Positions 14,617 through 24,201 are shown, counted from the stretch's first letter. The stretch: 64,000 nt of DNA from Akkermansiaceae bacterium (GCA_024233135.1 JACKPZ010000012.1:1-64000); one strand, 5' to 3'. Made by a program: numbers and translations. The notes: generated by a model from the letters alone, not told the origin.

Positions 14617-15555
14617 CTAGTCACCCACGACCGGCCATCCGTCTTTCCATTTGAGCGGCACGAGCCGCAGCTTTGATGCTCCACGGTCCTCGCCGTCGTA
14701 AAAGTGGTGCACCAGCCATTGGCGGGATCCGCGCTGATAGATCGACGCATGGCCCGGGCCGATGTAGCGGTCCTCGCTGCCGAGGACCAGAGTGCCGCCG
14801 CCACCGACCATCGGATTTCCGGCGCGGTCCTCATAAGGCCCGGTGATCTTCCTGCTGCGGCCGACGCGGATCTCGTAGGTGCTGTCCGCCCCGCGGCAGC
14901 ACTTCCCCCAGTTTACGAAAAGGTAATACCAGCCACCCTCCATGTGGATGAACGGCGCCTCGATCTCCGGCGCGTCCGCGAGGCGGATCGGTTTCTCGCC
15001 GGCGTCCTTGCGGAGGCCGGTTTTGGGATCGAGCTCGATGAGCATGATGCCGTCCCAAAAACTGCCGAAGCTCATCCACAGCTTCCGCCCGTCCCGGACG
15101 AGGGCGGGATCGATCGCGTTGAACTTGTCGCCCCGGCCGGAGGAAACGATCAGGCCCTTGTCTTCCCATGGGTCGTCTTCGGTGCCCGGACCGGGTTTCC
15201 TGCGGCTTGCCATGCCGATCGCCGAGGTGTTCTTGCCGAAGGAGGAAACGGAATAGTAGACGCACCAACGGCCGCCGATCTCGATGACATCCGGCGCCCA
15301 CAGGTGGCCGCGGTTTTCCGGCACGGCTTCCTTGTGCCAGGCGGGCGTTCTGCCGCGTGGAAACACGGTGCCCTCGAACTTCCATTCCTTTCCATCCTGA
15401 CGGAGAACCACCACGCCGTGACCGGTGGAAAAACACCACGCGTCGCCACCATCCCTCACCACCGTGGAGGGATCGTGGACCATGGGCGCCCGCAAGCGCT
15501 GTGCCGGAGCCCCCGAAGATGCAAGCAGCGCCAGCGCCGCGAGAAGTCTCAACAT
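14617..15555 (-). CDS. Secreted GH43-type glycoside hydrolase
   Basis: A 312-aa protein with a signal peptide (M-L-R-L-L-A-A-L-A-L-L-A-S-S-G-A-P-A-Q) and a five-bladed-propeller family 43 pattern: H-D-P-S-T-V near residue 27, W-A-P-D-V for the second blade, N-A-I-D-P-A-L-V for the third, and P-E-I-E-A-P-F carrying the proposed acid residue. Such enzymes release arabinose or xylose from plant-type polysaccharides. The upstream open frame is rejected because the signal peptide starts at 15555. Confidence 0.85.
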   Translation of the reverse strand: MLRLLAALALLASSGAPAQRLRAPMVHDPSTVVRDGGDAWCFSTGHGVVVLRQDGKEWKFEGTVFPRGRTPAWHKEAVPENRGHLWAPDVIEIGGRWCVYYSVSSFGKNTSAIGMASRRKPGPGTEDDPWEDKGLIVSSGRGDKFNAIDPALVRDGRKLWMSFGSFWDGIMLIELDPKTGLRKDAGEKPIRLADAPEIEAPFIHMEGGWYYLFVNWGKCCRGADSTYEIRVGRSRKITGPYEDRAGNPMVGGGGTLVLGSEDRYIGPGHASIYQRGSRQWLVHHFYDGEDRGASKLRLVPLKWKDGWPVVGD

Positions 15556-15616
15556 CACGCTGAGAACACCGCAGGGCCCCACTTTCGTCCCAAGAATCCG
15601 CCAGCGCGGGAGTTTG

Positions 15617-16465
15617 TTAGAGAATCCGTTCCGCCGCGCCGGACTTCTCCGCATAGACGGCCCGCAGCATCGGATCGCCGTCCGCGAGACCGGCCGCGGA
15701 TCCTTCGTCCATCAGCATGAACGCGGTGGACCATACCTCCGCGACGGCCGCCGTTTCCGCGACGACCCAGACGCGGGACCACGGCGGCTCCGGTGTTTCG
15801 CCACCGTCCGGATGCACGATGTGGCTGCCCTGGATGTGGGTTCCGGACGCGCTGAGCGCCTCGTTTTCCAGCGCGATGCGGAGGGGGGAAACGTCGGCCG
15901 GGAGATCGACGGGCCAGCGGGACGGGCCGATGGCGAGCATCGAGCTCGCGCCGGCGGTGAGCAGCGCGTCGTCGCAACCCCAGTCGAGGAGAAGGCGTTT
16001 GAGCTCGTCGAGTGCGAAGCCCTTGCCGATGCCGCCGAGGTCGATCCGGCGGCCGGGCTCGATGCAGGTGACGGCCAGCACGTCCGGGTGCACCGCGAGC
16101 GATCCTTCGGGCGAAGGGGTGTTCCCTTGCGCGCCGGATTTCCGATGCTCGATGGCGGTGCCGAGCGTCACGTCGAACAAGCCGCCGGTCTTCGCGCCTG
16201 TTTCGAGAGCGATGAGCAGGCAGTGATGACATTCCTCGCTGAGATAGAGCGTTTCACCCGCGGCGAGTTGATTGATGCGCGCCACGTCGCTACCCTCGCG
16301 GAAACGGCTGAGGAGGTTTTCCAACGCATCGATCCGCGCGAAACACTCGTGCGCCATGCCACGGGCCACCGTTTCCTCCTGGCCGCGGATGCGCACGGTG
16401 AAGGTCGTGTTCATCGCCTCGTGGGAGAAACGAATCGAAGTGGCGAGTGGATCGGAAGGTTCCAT
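15617..16465 (-). CDS. apbE: FAD:protein FMN transferase (ApbE family)
   Basis: A 282-aa ApbE-like protein: start M-N-T-T-F-T-V-R-I, L-L-S-R-F-R-E-G-S-D-V-A-R-I-N, and the FAD-binding D-L-G-G-I-G-K-G-F-A-L-D-E-L motif. ApbE attaches FMN to threonine residues of redox proteins such as Nqr and Rnf subunits. No lipoprotein signal is seen, so it may be cytoplasmic. It overlaps the stop of the upstream TIGR03663 gene by one base and is probably co-transcribed. Confidence 0.88.
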   Translation of the reverse strand: MEPSDPLATSIRFSHEAMNTTFTVRIRGQEETVARGMAHECFARIDALENLLSRFREGSDVARINQLAAGETLYLSEECHHCLLIALETGAKTGGLFDVTLGTAIEHRKSGAQGNTPSPEGSLAVHPDVLAVTCIEPGRRIDLGGIGKGFALDELKRLLLDWGCDDALLTAGASSMLAIGPSRWPVDLPADVSPLRIALENEALSASGTHIQGSHIVHPDGGETPEPPWSRVWVVAETAAVAEVWSTAFMLMDEGSAAGLADGDPMLRAVYAEKSGAAERIL

Positions 16466-17970
16466 CAGTTTCCGGGTTTCATCCACTCCGCCCAGATGTC
16501 GTTGCGGACGTGGAGCACCATCGGCACACCGGCCCGGATGCCGCGCGGCAGGGCGACGTGCGTGTTCTCCAACATGACACCGCAGGCCTCCACCGCGTCG
16601 GGCATGGCGAACACGAGCGGCATTTGTTTGCAAGCATCCGGCGGCTGCGGCCAGTAGCCGATCCGCTCGAAGTCGCGCAGGTACCACGGCAGCGGCCAGT
16701 AGTCGGAACCTATGACGGCGACGGAATCCATCGGGATCTCCGGGGCCGCCGCGCGAAGATCGCGGAGAAACGTTTCGACTTTCTCGACGTCGCGACGGGT
16801 CGGCACGTAGGCGAAGGGATTGCGCGCGTCGGACGAGAGCCGGCCAGTGGCATATCTCGTTTGTTTCGTCTGCGTGAAGAGCGCGAACACGGCGACGACG
16901 GCGGCCGCGGCCGTCCATGATTTCGCGAAAACAAAGCGGAACGCGAACCCGGCCAGCAGGCAGAGCTGCGCCCACGTGAGACAAACAAGCCACGGGGTTT
17001 TGTAGGCAATGAGGCTGTAGATGAGCAGGTGGGCGATCACCGACCAGCCGAGAAACCTCGCCCATGCCGATGCCATCCCAGGGCGCACGGATGCGCGGTG
17101 TGCGGAGCCGAACGCCATCAAGGCGAGCACCACGACAGGCGTGCCGAACCACCAGACACCGCCCGCCTTGTGCGGAATGAAGAGCAGGTCGAAGTAATAG
17201 CCGAAGGGTTTGTCATGCCCCTCGACCAGCTTGTAACGGAAGTAGGTCATCACCGCGTCCACCCCGCCTTGCGGATGGCGCAGGGCCTGCGTGTAGAACA
17301 TCATCGAGACAAACAGCGCGATCCCCCCCATCACGCATACCGGTTTCCACCAGCGCTTCACCGCCGGTGCGAAACCATCGGGCATCCAGGTGCCGCGGCG
17401 TTCCCATGCGATCGGCAGCGCGGCGAGCGACCATGCCGTCACGCTGATCGCGAAGCTCTCCTTTGTGGCATACATCAGGCCGAGGAAAAACCCGGCGGCC
17501 GGCCAGCGGAACACCGATGGCAGCACGCACAACACGAGCATGCCGAGCAAGGCCAGCGGCATCTCATGGATGAACATCCGGCTGTAGTATGCGAGCAACG
17601 GCGAACCAGCGATCAACGCGCCCGCCAACAACGCACCGGCGTCGCCCGTCCGCCGGCGCCAGAACAACGGCACCATCACCAACAGCAGCCCCGCGGTGGC
17701 GGCGACGCTCCTCAGCGTCTCCTTGCGCATGAGGCGCCAGGCCGTTTCACCGCGCGCCATGCACACGACCGCCGCCACATCGCCTAACAGAGGGCCATGG
17801 AAATGCTCCGGATCGAATTCGCCACCGCCGTTTTCGATGCGCTCGGCGGTGATCCGCGCGCCCGTCGCCTCGTCCGCGTGAAACGGGCGCGCGTCGAGAT
17901 GGTGGAAGCGCAGCCAGAAGCCCGACGCGATCACCAGCAGCCAGCCAACGATGATCCAGGCGTGCCTCAT
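16465..17970 (-). CDS. TIGR03663-type membrane glycosyltransferase-like protein
   Basis: A 501-aa polytopic membrane protein with about ten hydrophobic helices. The N-terminus F-W-L-R-F-H-H-L-D-A-R-P-F-H-A-D-E-A carries the acidic pair after the first helix that is typical of GT-C/ArnT-like proteins and of the TIGR03663 group. The C-terminus is a soluble domain with D-Y-W-P-L-P-W-Y-L-R. A role in envelope glycan or protein glycosylation is inferred. It diverges from a GT2 gene. Confidence 0.8.
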   Translation of the reverse strand: MRHAWIIVGWLLVIASGFWLRFHHLDARPFHADEATGARITAERIENGGGEFDPEHFHGPLLGDVAAVVCMARGETAWRLMRKETLRSVAATAGLLLVMVPLFWRRRTGDAGALLAGALIAGSPLLAYYSRMFIHEMPLALLGMLVLCVLPSVFRWPAAGFFLGLMYATKESFAISVTAWSLAALPIAWERRGTWMPDGFAPAVKRWWKPVCVMGGIALFVSMMFYTQALRHPQGGVDAVMTYFRYKLVEGHDKPFGYYFDLLFIPHKAGGVWWFGTPVVVLALMAFGSAHRASVRPGMASAWARFLGWSVIAHLLIYSLIAYKTPWLVCLTWAQLCLLAGFAFRFVFAKSWTAAAAVVAVFALFTQTKQTRYATGRLSSDARNPFAYVPTRRDVEKVETFLRDLRAAAPEIPMDSVAVIGSDYWPLPWYLRDFERIGYWPQPPDACKQMPLVFAMPDAVEACGVMLENTHVALPRGIRAGVPMVLHVRNDIWAEWMKPGN

Positions 17971-18030
17971 CCGGAGCCCGGATACGATGAAAGATGCCGT
18001 TTCCCATCAATGTTATTCTCCCCCGTTGGA

Positions 18031-18762
18031 ATGCATGAAGCCCCGGACGACATCCTGCTCGTCACGCCTGTCTGGAACGACTCGGCGCGGCTTTCGCGTT
18101 TCGGCCCGGAGCTGGCGCGCGTGCTCGCGGCGAGCCCGCTGCCGGTGCGCTGGGTGATCGCCGACGATGGCTCCGGGCCGGAGGAGGCCGGACGGTTGCG
18201 CGTGCTGAGGGATGAATTCGCGCAAACCCACGCGACCACCTCGCTCCACCTCGCGACGGAACACCGCGGCAAGGGCGCGATCGTGCGCGAGGCGTGGTCG
18301 CTCCATCCACAGGCGGCATGGCTCGCGTTCACCGATGCCGACGGCGCGGTTTCCGCGGAGGAAATCCTGCGCCTCATCGACATCGCCGCGAAGGGCCATC
18401 AGAACGTGATCGGCATCCGCAAGCGCACGCCGGAAACGAAGATCGTCGAGAGCGCCCGCCGCTCGCTCACCCATCATTCGTTCATTCTCGCGGCCCATCT
18501 CGTGCTCGGCCTCACGTGTGAGGACCCGCAATGCGGCGCGAAGGTGATCCGCGGCGCGGACTTCCGGGTGGTCGCGCCGCTGCTGGAGGAGGACGGCTTC
18601 GCCTTCGATTGCGAACTCCTCACACGGCTCTTTCTCGAAGGTTTTTCCTGGCTCGAAGTGCCGGTCAACTGGACCGAGATGAAGGGCGGCAAGGTGCGTT
18701 TTCCCCAGGACGCGTGGCGCATGTTCAAGGCTCTGTTTCGGATCCGGCGGAGGGTCGGTTAG
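18031..18762 (+). CDS. Family 2 glycosyltransferase (dolichyl-phosphate sugar synthase type)
   Basis: A 243-aa GT2 enzyme: N-terminal L-V-T-P-V-W-N-D, V-I-A-D-D-G-S-G, R-G-K-G-A-I-V-R-E-A-W and the D-x-D motif in A-F-T-D-A-D-G-A. A C-terminal W-x-E-V-P-V-N-W-T-E is typical of DPM1/ykcC-type synthases, but there are no C-terminal membrane helices. It likely makes a polyprenyl-phosphate sugar donor, which fits the divergent GT-C-like neighbour (inference). Confidence 0.85.
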   Translation: MHEAPDDILLVTPVWNDSARLSRFGPELARVLAASPLPVRWVIADDGSGPEEAGRLRVLRDEFAQTHATTSLHLATEHRGKGAIVREAWSLHPQAAWLAFTDADGAVSAEEILRLIDIAAKGHQNVIGIRKRTPETKIVESARRSLTHHSFILAAHLVLGLTCEDPQCGAKVIRGADFRVVAPLLEEDGFAFDCELLTRLFLEGFSWLEVPVNWTEMKGGKVRFPQDAWRMFKALFRIRRRVG

Positions 18763-18774
18763 GGCGGTCGACCT

Positions 18775-19239
18775 TCATCGCCAGATGCAGAAACTTGTCA
18801 TCACGCCAAGAATGCAGAAACAAGTTGTCGCCGGGTCGTACAACATTCGCTCGACCATGTCCGCCCAGAGAACTTCAGGCACGAGAAAGCCGGCATCGAA
18901 TCCGTTTCCCTTCATCGCGGAAAGCGACATGGCGACCGAGTCGGAAAACCCGATGCCTGCGATGGTGACACCGGTTGCGATCAGCTGATAGACCAGCCCG
19001 CGCCCTCCCGAAAACCACGTCGTGAAACCCGCCACCAGCGCACCATACACACCCGCGACAACCGGAATTTGGGTGCTGAAGACAAGGGTTTGTGCAACCC
19101 AGACGACAGTCATCACGAGTGACCCGAGCAGCGCGCCCTTGACCGCTTTGGACAACGAACCGAGAGGGGCGAGGCACAGTACGCAGCGGCCGGCCTCCGT
19201 GTTTCGAGCAGCGCATTTTGGGCAATGATAGATCGCCAT
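18775..19239 (-). CDS. Zinc-ribbon membrane protein, hypothetical
   Basis: A 154-aa protein with an N-terminal zinc-ribbon (C-P-K-C-A-A-R-N and C-V-L-C-L-A-P-L, four cysteines within the first 25 residues) followed by three or four hydrophobic helices. The C-terminus also contains cysteines (T-C-F-C-I-L-G). Function unknown. It ends close to the convergent GT2 gene. Confidence 0.75.
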   Translation of the reverse strand: MAIYHCPKCAARNTEAGRCVLCLAPLGSLSKAVKGALLGSLVMTVVWVAQTLVFSTQIPVVAGVYGALVAGFTTWFSGGRGLVYQLIATGVTIAGIGFSDSVAMSLSAMKGNGFDAGFLVPEVLWADMVERMLYDPATTCFCILGVMTSFCIWR

Positions 19240-19291
19240 CGCCCTTTGTTTATGTCGCTCCCGATTTCCCGGTCAATTCCGTAGTCCATGA

Positions 19292-20161
19292 TCACCTCAC
19301 CACCTCGGTGCCGATTCCGCCGTCGGTGAAGATTTCCAGCAGCAGGGCGTGGGGCAGGCGGCCGTCGACGAAGTGCACCTTGCGGACGCCGGCGTTGAGG
19401 GCATCGACGGCGGAGCGGATCTTGGGGATCATGCCGCCGGAGATGGTGCCGTCGGCGATGAGTTCGTCAGCCTCCTTGCGGGTGACGGAGTGGATGAGCG
19501 TGGAAGGGTCCTTCGGGTCGGCGAGCAGGCCGGGGACATCGGATAGATAGACGAGTTTCGCAACGCGCAGTTCCTTCGCGAGGGCGGCGGCAGCGAGGTC
19601 GGCGTTGATGTTGAGCGGACGGCCGGTGGCGAGCTCGGCGGCGAGCGGCGAGATGACGGGGACGATGCCGGCGGTCTGCGCGGCGCCCATGTGCGAGAGC
19701 TGGCAACCGACGACCTCGCCGACGCGGCCGATGTCGACCTTGGAGCCGTCGGGCGCGGTACCCTTGATACGCTCGCCAAGAAACACGTCGATGCCGGGGA
19801 TGCCGACCGCCTTGCCGCCGAACTCGCGGATCATGTGGACGAGGCCCGGGTTGATTTCCTCGGACAAAACGCGGGAGACGATATCGATGGCCTCATCGGT
19901 GGTGACGCGGAATCCGCCGATGAATTTCGCTTCAAGCCCGGCTTTTTCCATCGCCGCGGAGATCGCCTTGCCGCCGCCGTGGACGATGATCGGGTTGATG
20001 CCGGCGACTTCGAGGAAAACGATGTCGCGCATGACCTTGGCGACGAGGTCGGGATCCTCCATCGCCGAGCCGCCCATCTTGATGAGGAAGGTTTTCCCGC
20101 GGAAGGCCTGCAGGTACGGCAGGGCCTCGATGAGGGCGTGAGTCTTGTCGATCGCTTGCAC
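19292..20161 (-). CDS. argB: Acetylglutamate kinase
   Basis: A 289-aa amino-acid kinase family enzyme catalysing the second step of arginine synthesis, phosphorylation of N-acetylglutamate. Signatures are all present: L-I-K-M-G-G-S-A-M near residue 26, I-I-V-H-G-G-G-K-A-I-S (substrate loop), N-I-N-A-D-L-A-A (about 203), V-P-G-L-L-A-D and the C-terminal G-G-M-I-P-K. Length is normal. It is alone here, with no other arg gene adjacent. Confidence 0.95.
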   Translation of the reverse strand: MQAIDKTHALIEALPYLQAFRGKTFLIKMGGSAMEDPDLVAKVMRDIVFLEVAGINPIIVHGGGKAISAAMEKAGLEAKFIGGFRVTTDEAIDIVSRVLSEEINPGLVHMIREFGGKAVGIPGIDVFLGERIKGTAPDGSKVDIGRVGEVVGCQLSHMGAAQTAGIVPVISPLAAELATGRPLNINADLAAAALAKELRVAKLVYLSDVPGLLADPKDPSTLIHSVTRKEADELIADGTISGGMIPKIRSAVDALNAGVRKVHFVDGRLPHALLLEIFTDGGIGTEVVR

Positions 20162-20262
20162 GGCCGCAGGCTACGGGGCCGCCCGCCGCGCGGAAAGACG
20201 AAAGGCGCGGGCGGTTGGACCGCAGGCTCGACATCGGTGCGTCCGTCCGAACAGCCTTCCGC

Positions 20263-20865
20263 ATGACGGTTTTCACCTGCGACGAGCCTCTCGAGTGGGG
20301 CTCGCTCGATCTCCCGATGTTCGGCCTCGCGCGCGATGCCGACGGCCGGCCGCTGGATCCGCCCGCCGGCTTTTCGCTCGCGGTGGACGGTAGATATTTG
20401 TGGTTTCTCGCCCACCACCGGGCCGCGGCGTCGATCCATCCGCGGGCGCGGCCGGGGACCTTCCAAGCGGAACTTTGGAAATGGGATGTCGCCGAGTTGT
20501 TCGTGTCGGATCCGGCCAGCGGGCGTTACTTCGAGTTCAACCTCGCTCCGAACGGTTCGTGGTGGTCCTGCGAGTTCACCGCTCCGCGCGTGCGCGAGGA
20601 CGAAGCCGACATCGCCTTTCCCGAGGTGGTCACCTTCGCCGACGTCGCGGCGGACGGCGCGTGGGTCGCCGCGATGGCGATCCCGCTCGATCTGCTCGAG
20701 GCGCGCATCGGTTTCGGCCCGGAGACGGCGGCCAACGTCACGATGATCCTCGGCTCGCCGGACCAGAGGTTCCTCAGCGCCGCGCCCCTCGGCGTGGGGC
20801 CTCCGGACTTCCACCGGCCGGAGTTCTTCCCGCGGATTTCCTTCGCCTCGCCGCCTCCGGCCTGA
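20263..20865 (+). CDS. CBM9-like carbohydrate-binding domain protein
   Basis: A 200-aa protein resembling the single-domain carbohydrate-binding family 9-like proteins. Characteristic parts are the L-W-K-W-D-V-A-E-L-F-V-S-D core, Y-F-E-F-N-L-A-P-N-G-S-W-W with aromatic residues and F-H-R-P-E-F-F-P near the end. No signal peptide is visible with the ATG at 20263. A binding or sensing role is inferred; no catalytic domain is present. Confidence 0.78.
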   Translation: MTVFTCDEPLEWGSLDLPMFGLARDADGRPLDPPAGFSLAVDGRYLWFLAHHRAAASIHPRARPGTFQAELWKWDVAELFVSDPASGRYFEFNLAPNGSWWSCEFTAPRVREDEADIAFPEVVTFADVAADGAWVAAMAIPLDLLEARIGFGPETAANVTMILGSPDQRFLSAAPLGVGPPDFHRPEFFPRISFASPPPA

Positions 20866-20925
20866 CAAGAAACTGCTGGAGATGGGCCGGTCCGTCTGGC
20901 ACTCTCCAACCGCCCCGTCCTTGCC

Positions 20926-22320
20926 GTGCAGAACCGGTTCCAAATCGAAGATCTCGTCGATCAGAACGAATCGGGCGTCGTGTTCCGGGCGATTGACACG
21001 GAAACCGGCGCGCCTGTCGCGCTGCGCCGTTTCTTTCCATTCGGCATCGGCGGCGGCGGGCTCAGCGAGGACGAGCAGCAGGCCTATCAGATCGCCATCA
21101 GCCGGCTCGCCAACATGCGGCACCGGTCGCTGCGCGCGATCATCGCCGGCGGCTGCGACGAAGTGGACGGTATTCCGTTCATCGCCACCGAGTGGATCGA
21201 GGGCGGCCCGCTGAGCGATACGCTGGCGCAGGGGCCCCTGCCCGCCGAAGAAGCGGCCGCCTTGGTCTCCGACGCGCTGGAAGTGTGCGAGCTCCTCTCC
21301 CAGGTGCTCGCCGAGGAGGCAGTGTGGGTGGAAACCGAGCCCTCCACCATCATCGTCGGCAGCGTGGAAAGCGGCCGCGGCGCCACCTTCTGGATCTCGC
21401 CCTTCCGCTGGCTCGGAGGTGGAAACGGACACCCGCCGTTGGCCCCGATCGTTTCGCTCGTCGAGGACGCGTTGCACTGGAACAACCGGATCGTCAGCGA
21501 CCAGGCCGGCCGCGGACTCGGCGCATGGCTCAAGTGGCTTCGCGGCGCGCAGGACACTGCCCCGTTGCGCGAGGCCCGCGAAACCCTCGCCGCCGCGGTG
21601 GGCCGCGAGCCGCCCGCCAGCGCCAAGGCGCTCGTCGCCAAGGCCACGGTGAAACACGTCGTGGCCAAACCATCGCGCGGAAGAGGCGTGTGGGTGGCAG
21701 TCGCCGCGCTCGCGCTTGTCGTGGGCGGCTTCGGGTTCTGGATGATGCGGCGCGCCGAGACACCGCTTGTCGATGCCATCGCCGCGGCGGAAACGACCAC
21801 GCAGCCGGCAGATCAACCGGCTTCCGCCGCGCCCGGCTTGCCCGCACAGCCTGCGCCTCCACCGGAGCCAACGGAGTCCGCTACCTCGGAAAAGATTCGT
21901 GAGATTGAGGAGTTCGGGATTCAGAACGCCGCCGAGGTCCAGCGGGAAATGCAATTGCTCGCCGAGCAGCGTGCCGTGGTGGAACAACGCGGCGGCGTCT
22001 ATTTCCCAACCGATGCCGAGCTTCTCGAAGCCAGTGTGGGCACCGAGGTTTTTCTCCAAGGAGTGCTCGATCACCTGGTGAAGTCGAAAACCGGCAAGAC
22101 GATCTATCTAATTTTCAGCGAGGACACCGGCTCGACCGCCCCTCGCGGCGCCGTCGAGTTTTCCAAGGTCCCCGACATCACCGAGCCGGACCTCGAATCC
22201 ATGCTCGGCAAGCGACTCCGCATTCACGGACGCCTTGTTGCGAAACCCGCCGGCCGCGGCACCCGGCGGCTCGAAGTGACCATCCGCGGCCGCGCCGACA
22301 TCACCCTGCCCGGCGACTGA
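20926..22320 (+). CDS. Serine/threonine pseudokinase with membrane helix and beta domain
   Basis: A 464-aa protein from a GTG start. Residues 1-230 resemble a protein kinase N-lobe and C-lobe (V-F-R-A-I-D-T-E-T-G-A-P-V-A-L-R-R, R-H-R-S-L-R-A-I, F-I-A-T-E-W-I-E-G-G-P-L), but the lysine of V-A-L-K is an arginine and there is no H-R-D or D-F-G, so it should be inactive. A transmembrane helix follows at about 247-268, then a proline-rich linker, a helix and a C-terminal beta-rich (OB-like) domain. Signalling scaffold is an inference. Confidence 0.75.
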   Translation: MQNRFQIEDLVDQNESGVVFRAIDTETGAPVALRRFFPFGIGGGGLSEDEQQAYQIAISRLANMRHRSLRAIIAGGCDEVDGIPFIATEWIEGGPLSDTLAQGPLPAEEAAALVSDALEVCELLSQVLAEEAVWVETEPSTIIVGSVESGRGATFWISPFRWLGGGNGHPPLAPIVSLVEDALHWNNRIVSDQAGRGLGAWLKWLRGAQDTAPLREARETLAAAVGREPPASAKALVAKATVKHVVAKPSRGRGVWVAVAALALVVGGFGFWMMRRAETPLVDAIAAAETTTQPADQPASAAPGLPAQPAPPPEPTESATSEKIREIEEFGIQNAAEVQREMQLLAEQRAVVEQRGGVYFPTDAELLEASVGTEVFLQGVLDHLVKSKTGKTIYLIFSEDTGSTAPRGAVEFSKVPDITEPDLESMLGKRLRIHGRLVAKPAGRGTRRLEVTIRGRADITLPGD

Positions 22321-22370
22321 TCCCGTCACCCGAGGTTGCACCGCGCCCGATTCTGCCGACAATCCCCGCC

Positions 22371-23828
22371 ATGAGCGGATGGGTGTCCGAGGAAATACCG
22401 GCGTTCGCCGTCGTCGGCCGCGTCAACATGGGCAAGTCCGCCGTGCTCGCCACCTTGCTTGAGATCGACGACAACGAGCTCATCCGAGTCTCCGCCACCC
22501 CCGGCGAAACCACCGCCTGCCAGGTCCACCGCGTCGTCTTCAACGGCCGCGAGTGCGTCCGTTTCATCGACACCCCCGGGTTTTCCCAGCCGGTCGAGGC
22601 GATGCGGGAAATCCAGCGGCTCCACGGAGCGGGAACGCCGGACATTTCCACCATCCGCCGCTTCGTCGCCGAAGGGGGCGAGCGATTCGCCGATGAGAAA
22701 CGTTTGTTAGAGCCGCTCGCCGAGGGCGCCGGCGTGCTCTACATCGTCGATCCCTCGCGCCCGCTGCGTGACGATTTCCTCGCCGAGATGGAGATCCTGC
22801 GCTGGACCGGCCGGCCGCGCCTCGCCCTGCTCAACCGTCGCGAAGGCAGCGCCGGCCCGGACGAGGACGAATGGCGCTCGCGCCTCGGCGCCGCCTTCAA
22901 CCTCACCCGCAGCTTCGACGCCCACCACGCCCGCTTCGACGAGCGCCTGCGCCTGCTCACCGCCCTGCTCGACATCGAGGAACGCCACCGGTCCCTGCTC
23001 CAGGAAACCATCCGCCTCGTCAACAACGAGTGGGATCTCCGCCGCGAGGAGGCCGCCGAGACGATCCTCGGTTTCCTCGAAGAAGCCCTCACCCTCCGCG
23101 TCTCCGCCACACTTGAGGAGAAAGACCTCTCGCTGCCGTCCCGGCGCGAACGCAAGGCAGCCGAACTCGCGAAACGATACTTCGGGAAACTCGCCGCCCT
23201 CGAGCGCGATTGCTCCGCGAAACTCCTGCGCATCCATCGCCACCACCTGCTCACCGCGGACGCCGACCCCGCCACCTATCAGGGCATCGACCTCGCCCAC
23301 GAGGAAGCCTGGACCAAGTGGGGACTCGGCCGCACCCAGCTCTCGCTCGCCGCCGCCATCGCCGGCGGAGCCGCCGGTGCCGGTATCGACATCGCCACCG
23401 GCGGGCTCACCCACGGCGTCGGCGCCCTTGTCGGCGCCCTCGGCGGTGGTGCCGTCGCATGGTTCAAGGGCGGCAGCCTGCCCGACCTGCGGATCGACCT
23501 CCGCGGCGGTGTGAAACTCGCATCTGGCGAGGGTCGCTCGCTCGTCATCGGCCCGCCGAAAAACCCGAACTTCCCATGGGTCCTGCTCGACGGCTCCCTT
23601 GTCCGCTACCGCAGCATGCTCGCCCGCGCCCACGGCCGCCGCGACCCCCAACAACTCGAAGGCGGCGGCCCCGGTTTCACCCGTTCCTTCCCCACCGCCC
23701 GCCGCAACCTGCTCGCCAAGTGGTTCGGCTCCTGCCTCAAAGGCTCCCCCAACCGCAGCATGGAACCCGAAGTCTTCGACGCCCTCGCCGAGTCCCTCCG
23801 CGAAGTCGCCGCCGACAATCCTAGCTGA
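22371..23828 (+). CDS. GTPase with DUF3482-type C-terminal domain
   Basis: A 485-aa protein with an N-terminal TrmE/Era-like G domain: G1 G-R-V-N-M-G-K-S, G2-like T-P-G-E-T-T, G3 D-T-P-G-F and L-L-N-R-R-E in place of the usual N-K-x-D. The C-terminal half contains a Gly/Ala-rich hydrophobic segment (A-A-I-A-G-G-A-A-G-A-G, about 325-360), as in DUF3482 proteins that associate with membranes. In other bacteria the partner is a DUF2868 protein; none is adjacent here. Confidence 0.8.
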   Translation: MSGWVSEEIPAFAVVGRVNMGKSAVLATLLEIDDNELIRVSATPGETTACQVHRVVFNGRECVRFIDTPGFSQPVEAMREIQRLHGAGTPDISTIRRFVAEGGERFADEKRLLEPLAEGAGVLYIVDPSRPLRDDFLAEMEILRWTGRPRLALLNRREGSAGPDEDEWRSRLGAAFNLTRSFDAHHARFDERLRLLTALLDIEERHRSLLQETIRLVNNEWDLRREEAAETILGFLEEALTLRVSATLEEKDLSLPSRRERKAAELAKRYFGKLAALERDCSAKLLRIHRHHLLTADADPATYQGIDLAHEEAWTKWGLGRTQLSLAAAIAGGAAGAGIDIATGGLTHGVGALVGALGGGAVAWFKGGSLPDLRIDLRGGVKLASGEGRSLVIGPPKNPNFPWVLLDGSLVRYRSMLARAHGRRDPQQLEGGGPGFTRSFPTARRNLLAKWFGSCLKGSPNRSMEPEVFDALAESLREVAADNPS

Positions 23829-23883
23829 ATGGATCGATCGGGATTTCGAGCCTCACATCTCGGTATTCTTCCGTCGATCACAG

Positions 23884-24114
23884 TCAATCGAGCTCTGCCT
23901 GTGTTTGCAAAAATTCGATGCGGCCGCATCGATGATTTGCCGATGAATCTCGCGGGGATCTTGAGATCGGCGGCTCTCGGAATGGACTCGGGAAGTCGAG
24001 ATCATCGGTGAACCATGCCAAGCGGACGACCAGCGTCCGAAACGCCGCCTCGTCGGCCTGCCTCGCAAACCGATCCAGCAATTCTCCATCCGTCCGTTCG
24101 TTTCCCATTTCCAT
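23884..24114 (-). pseudogene. Remnant of an ECF sigma factor gene
   Basis: The first 34 residues (T-D-G-E-L-L-D-R-F-A-R-Q-A-D-E-A-A-F-R-T-L-V) match the opening of ECF sigma factors, region 2. The frame then passes into unrelated sequence and stops at 76 residues, with no sigma region 2.4 or 4. It appears to be the 5' remnant of a deleted gene beside a toxin-antitoxin cluster. The rest of 23829-24200 shows nothing else I can assign. Confidence 0.5.
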
Positions 24115-24201
24115 CCCATACCTGCCACTTCCGGGGCCGGGCGGACAAGAATTGGAAACAAAATCCGGTCGCAGGTGAGATCCGGCCGGGAAAGTGACGA
24201 A

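Noticed and set aside
19831..22074. Minus-strand open frame of 747 codons across argB and the pseudokinase
   Set aside because: It runs antisense to three recognised genes, has repetitive charged composition and no domain; high GC keeps it open by chance.
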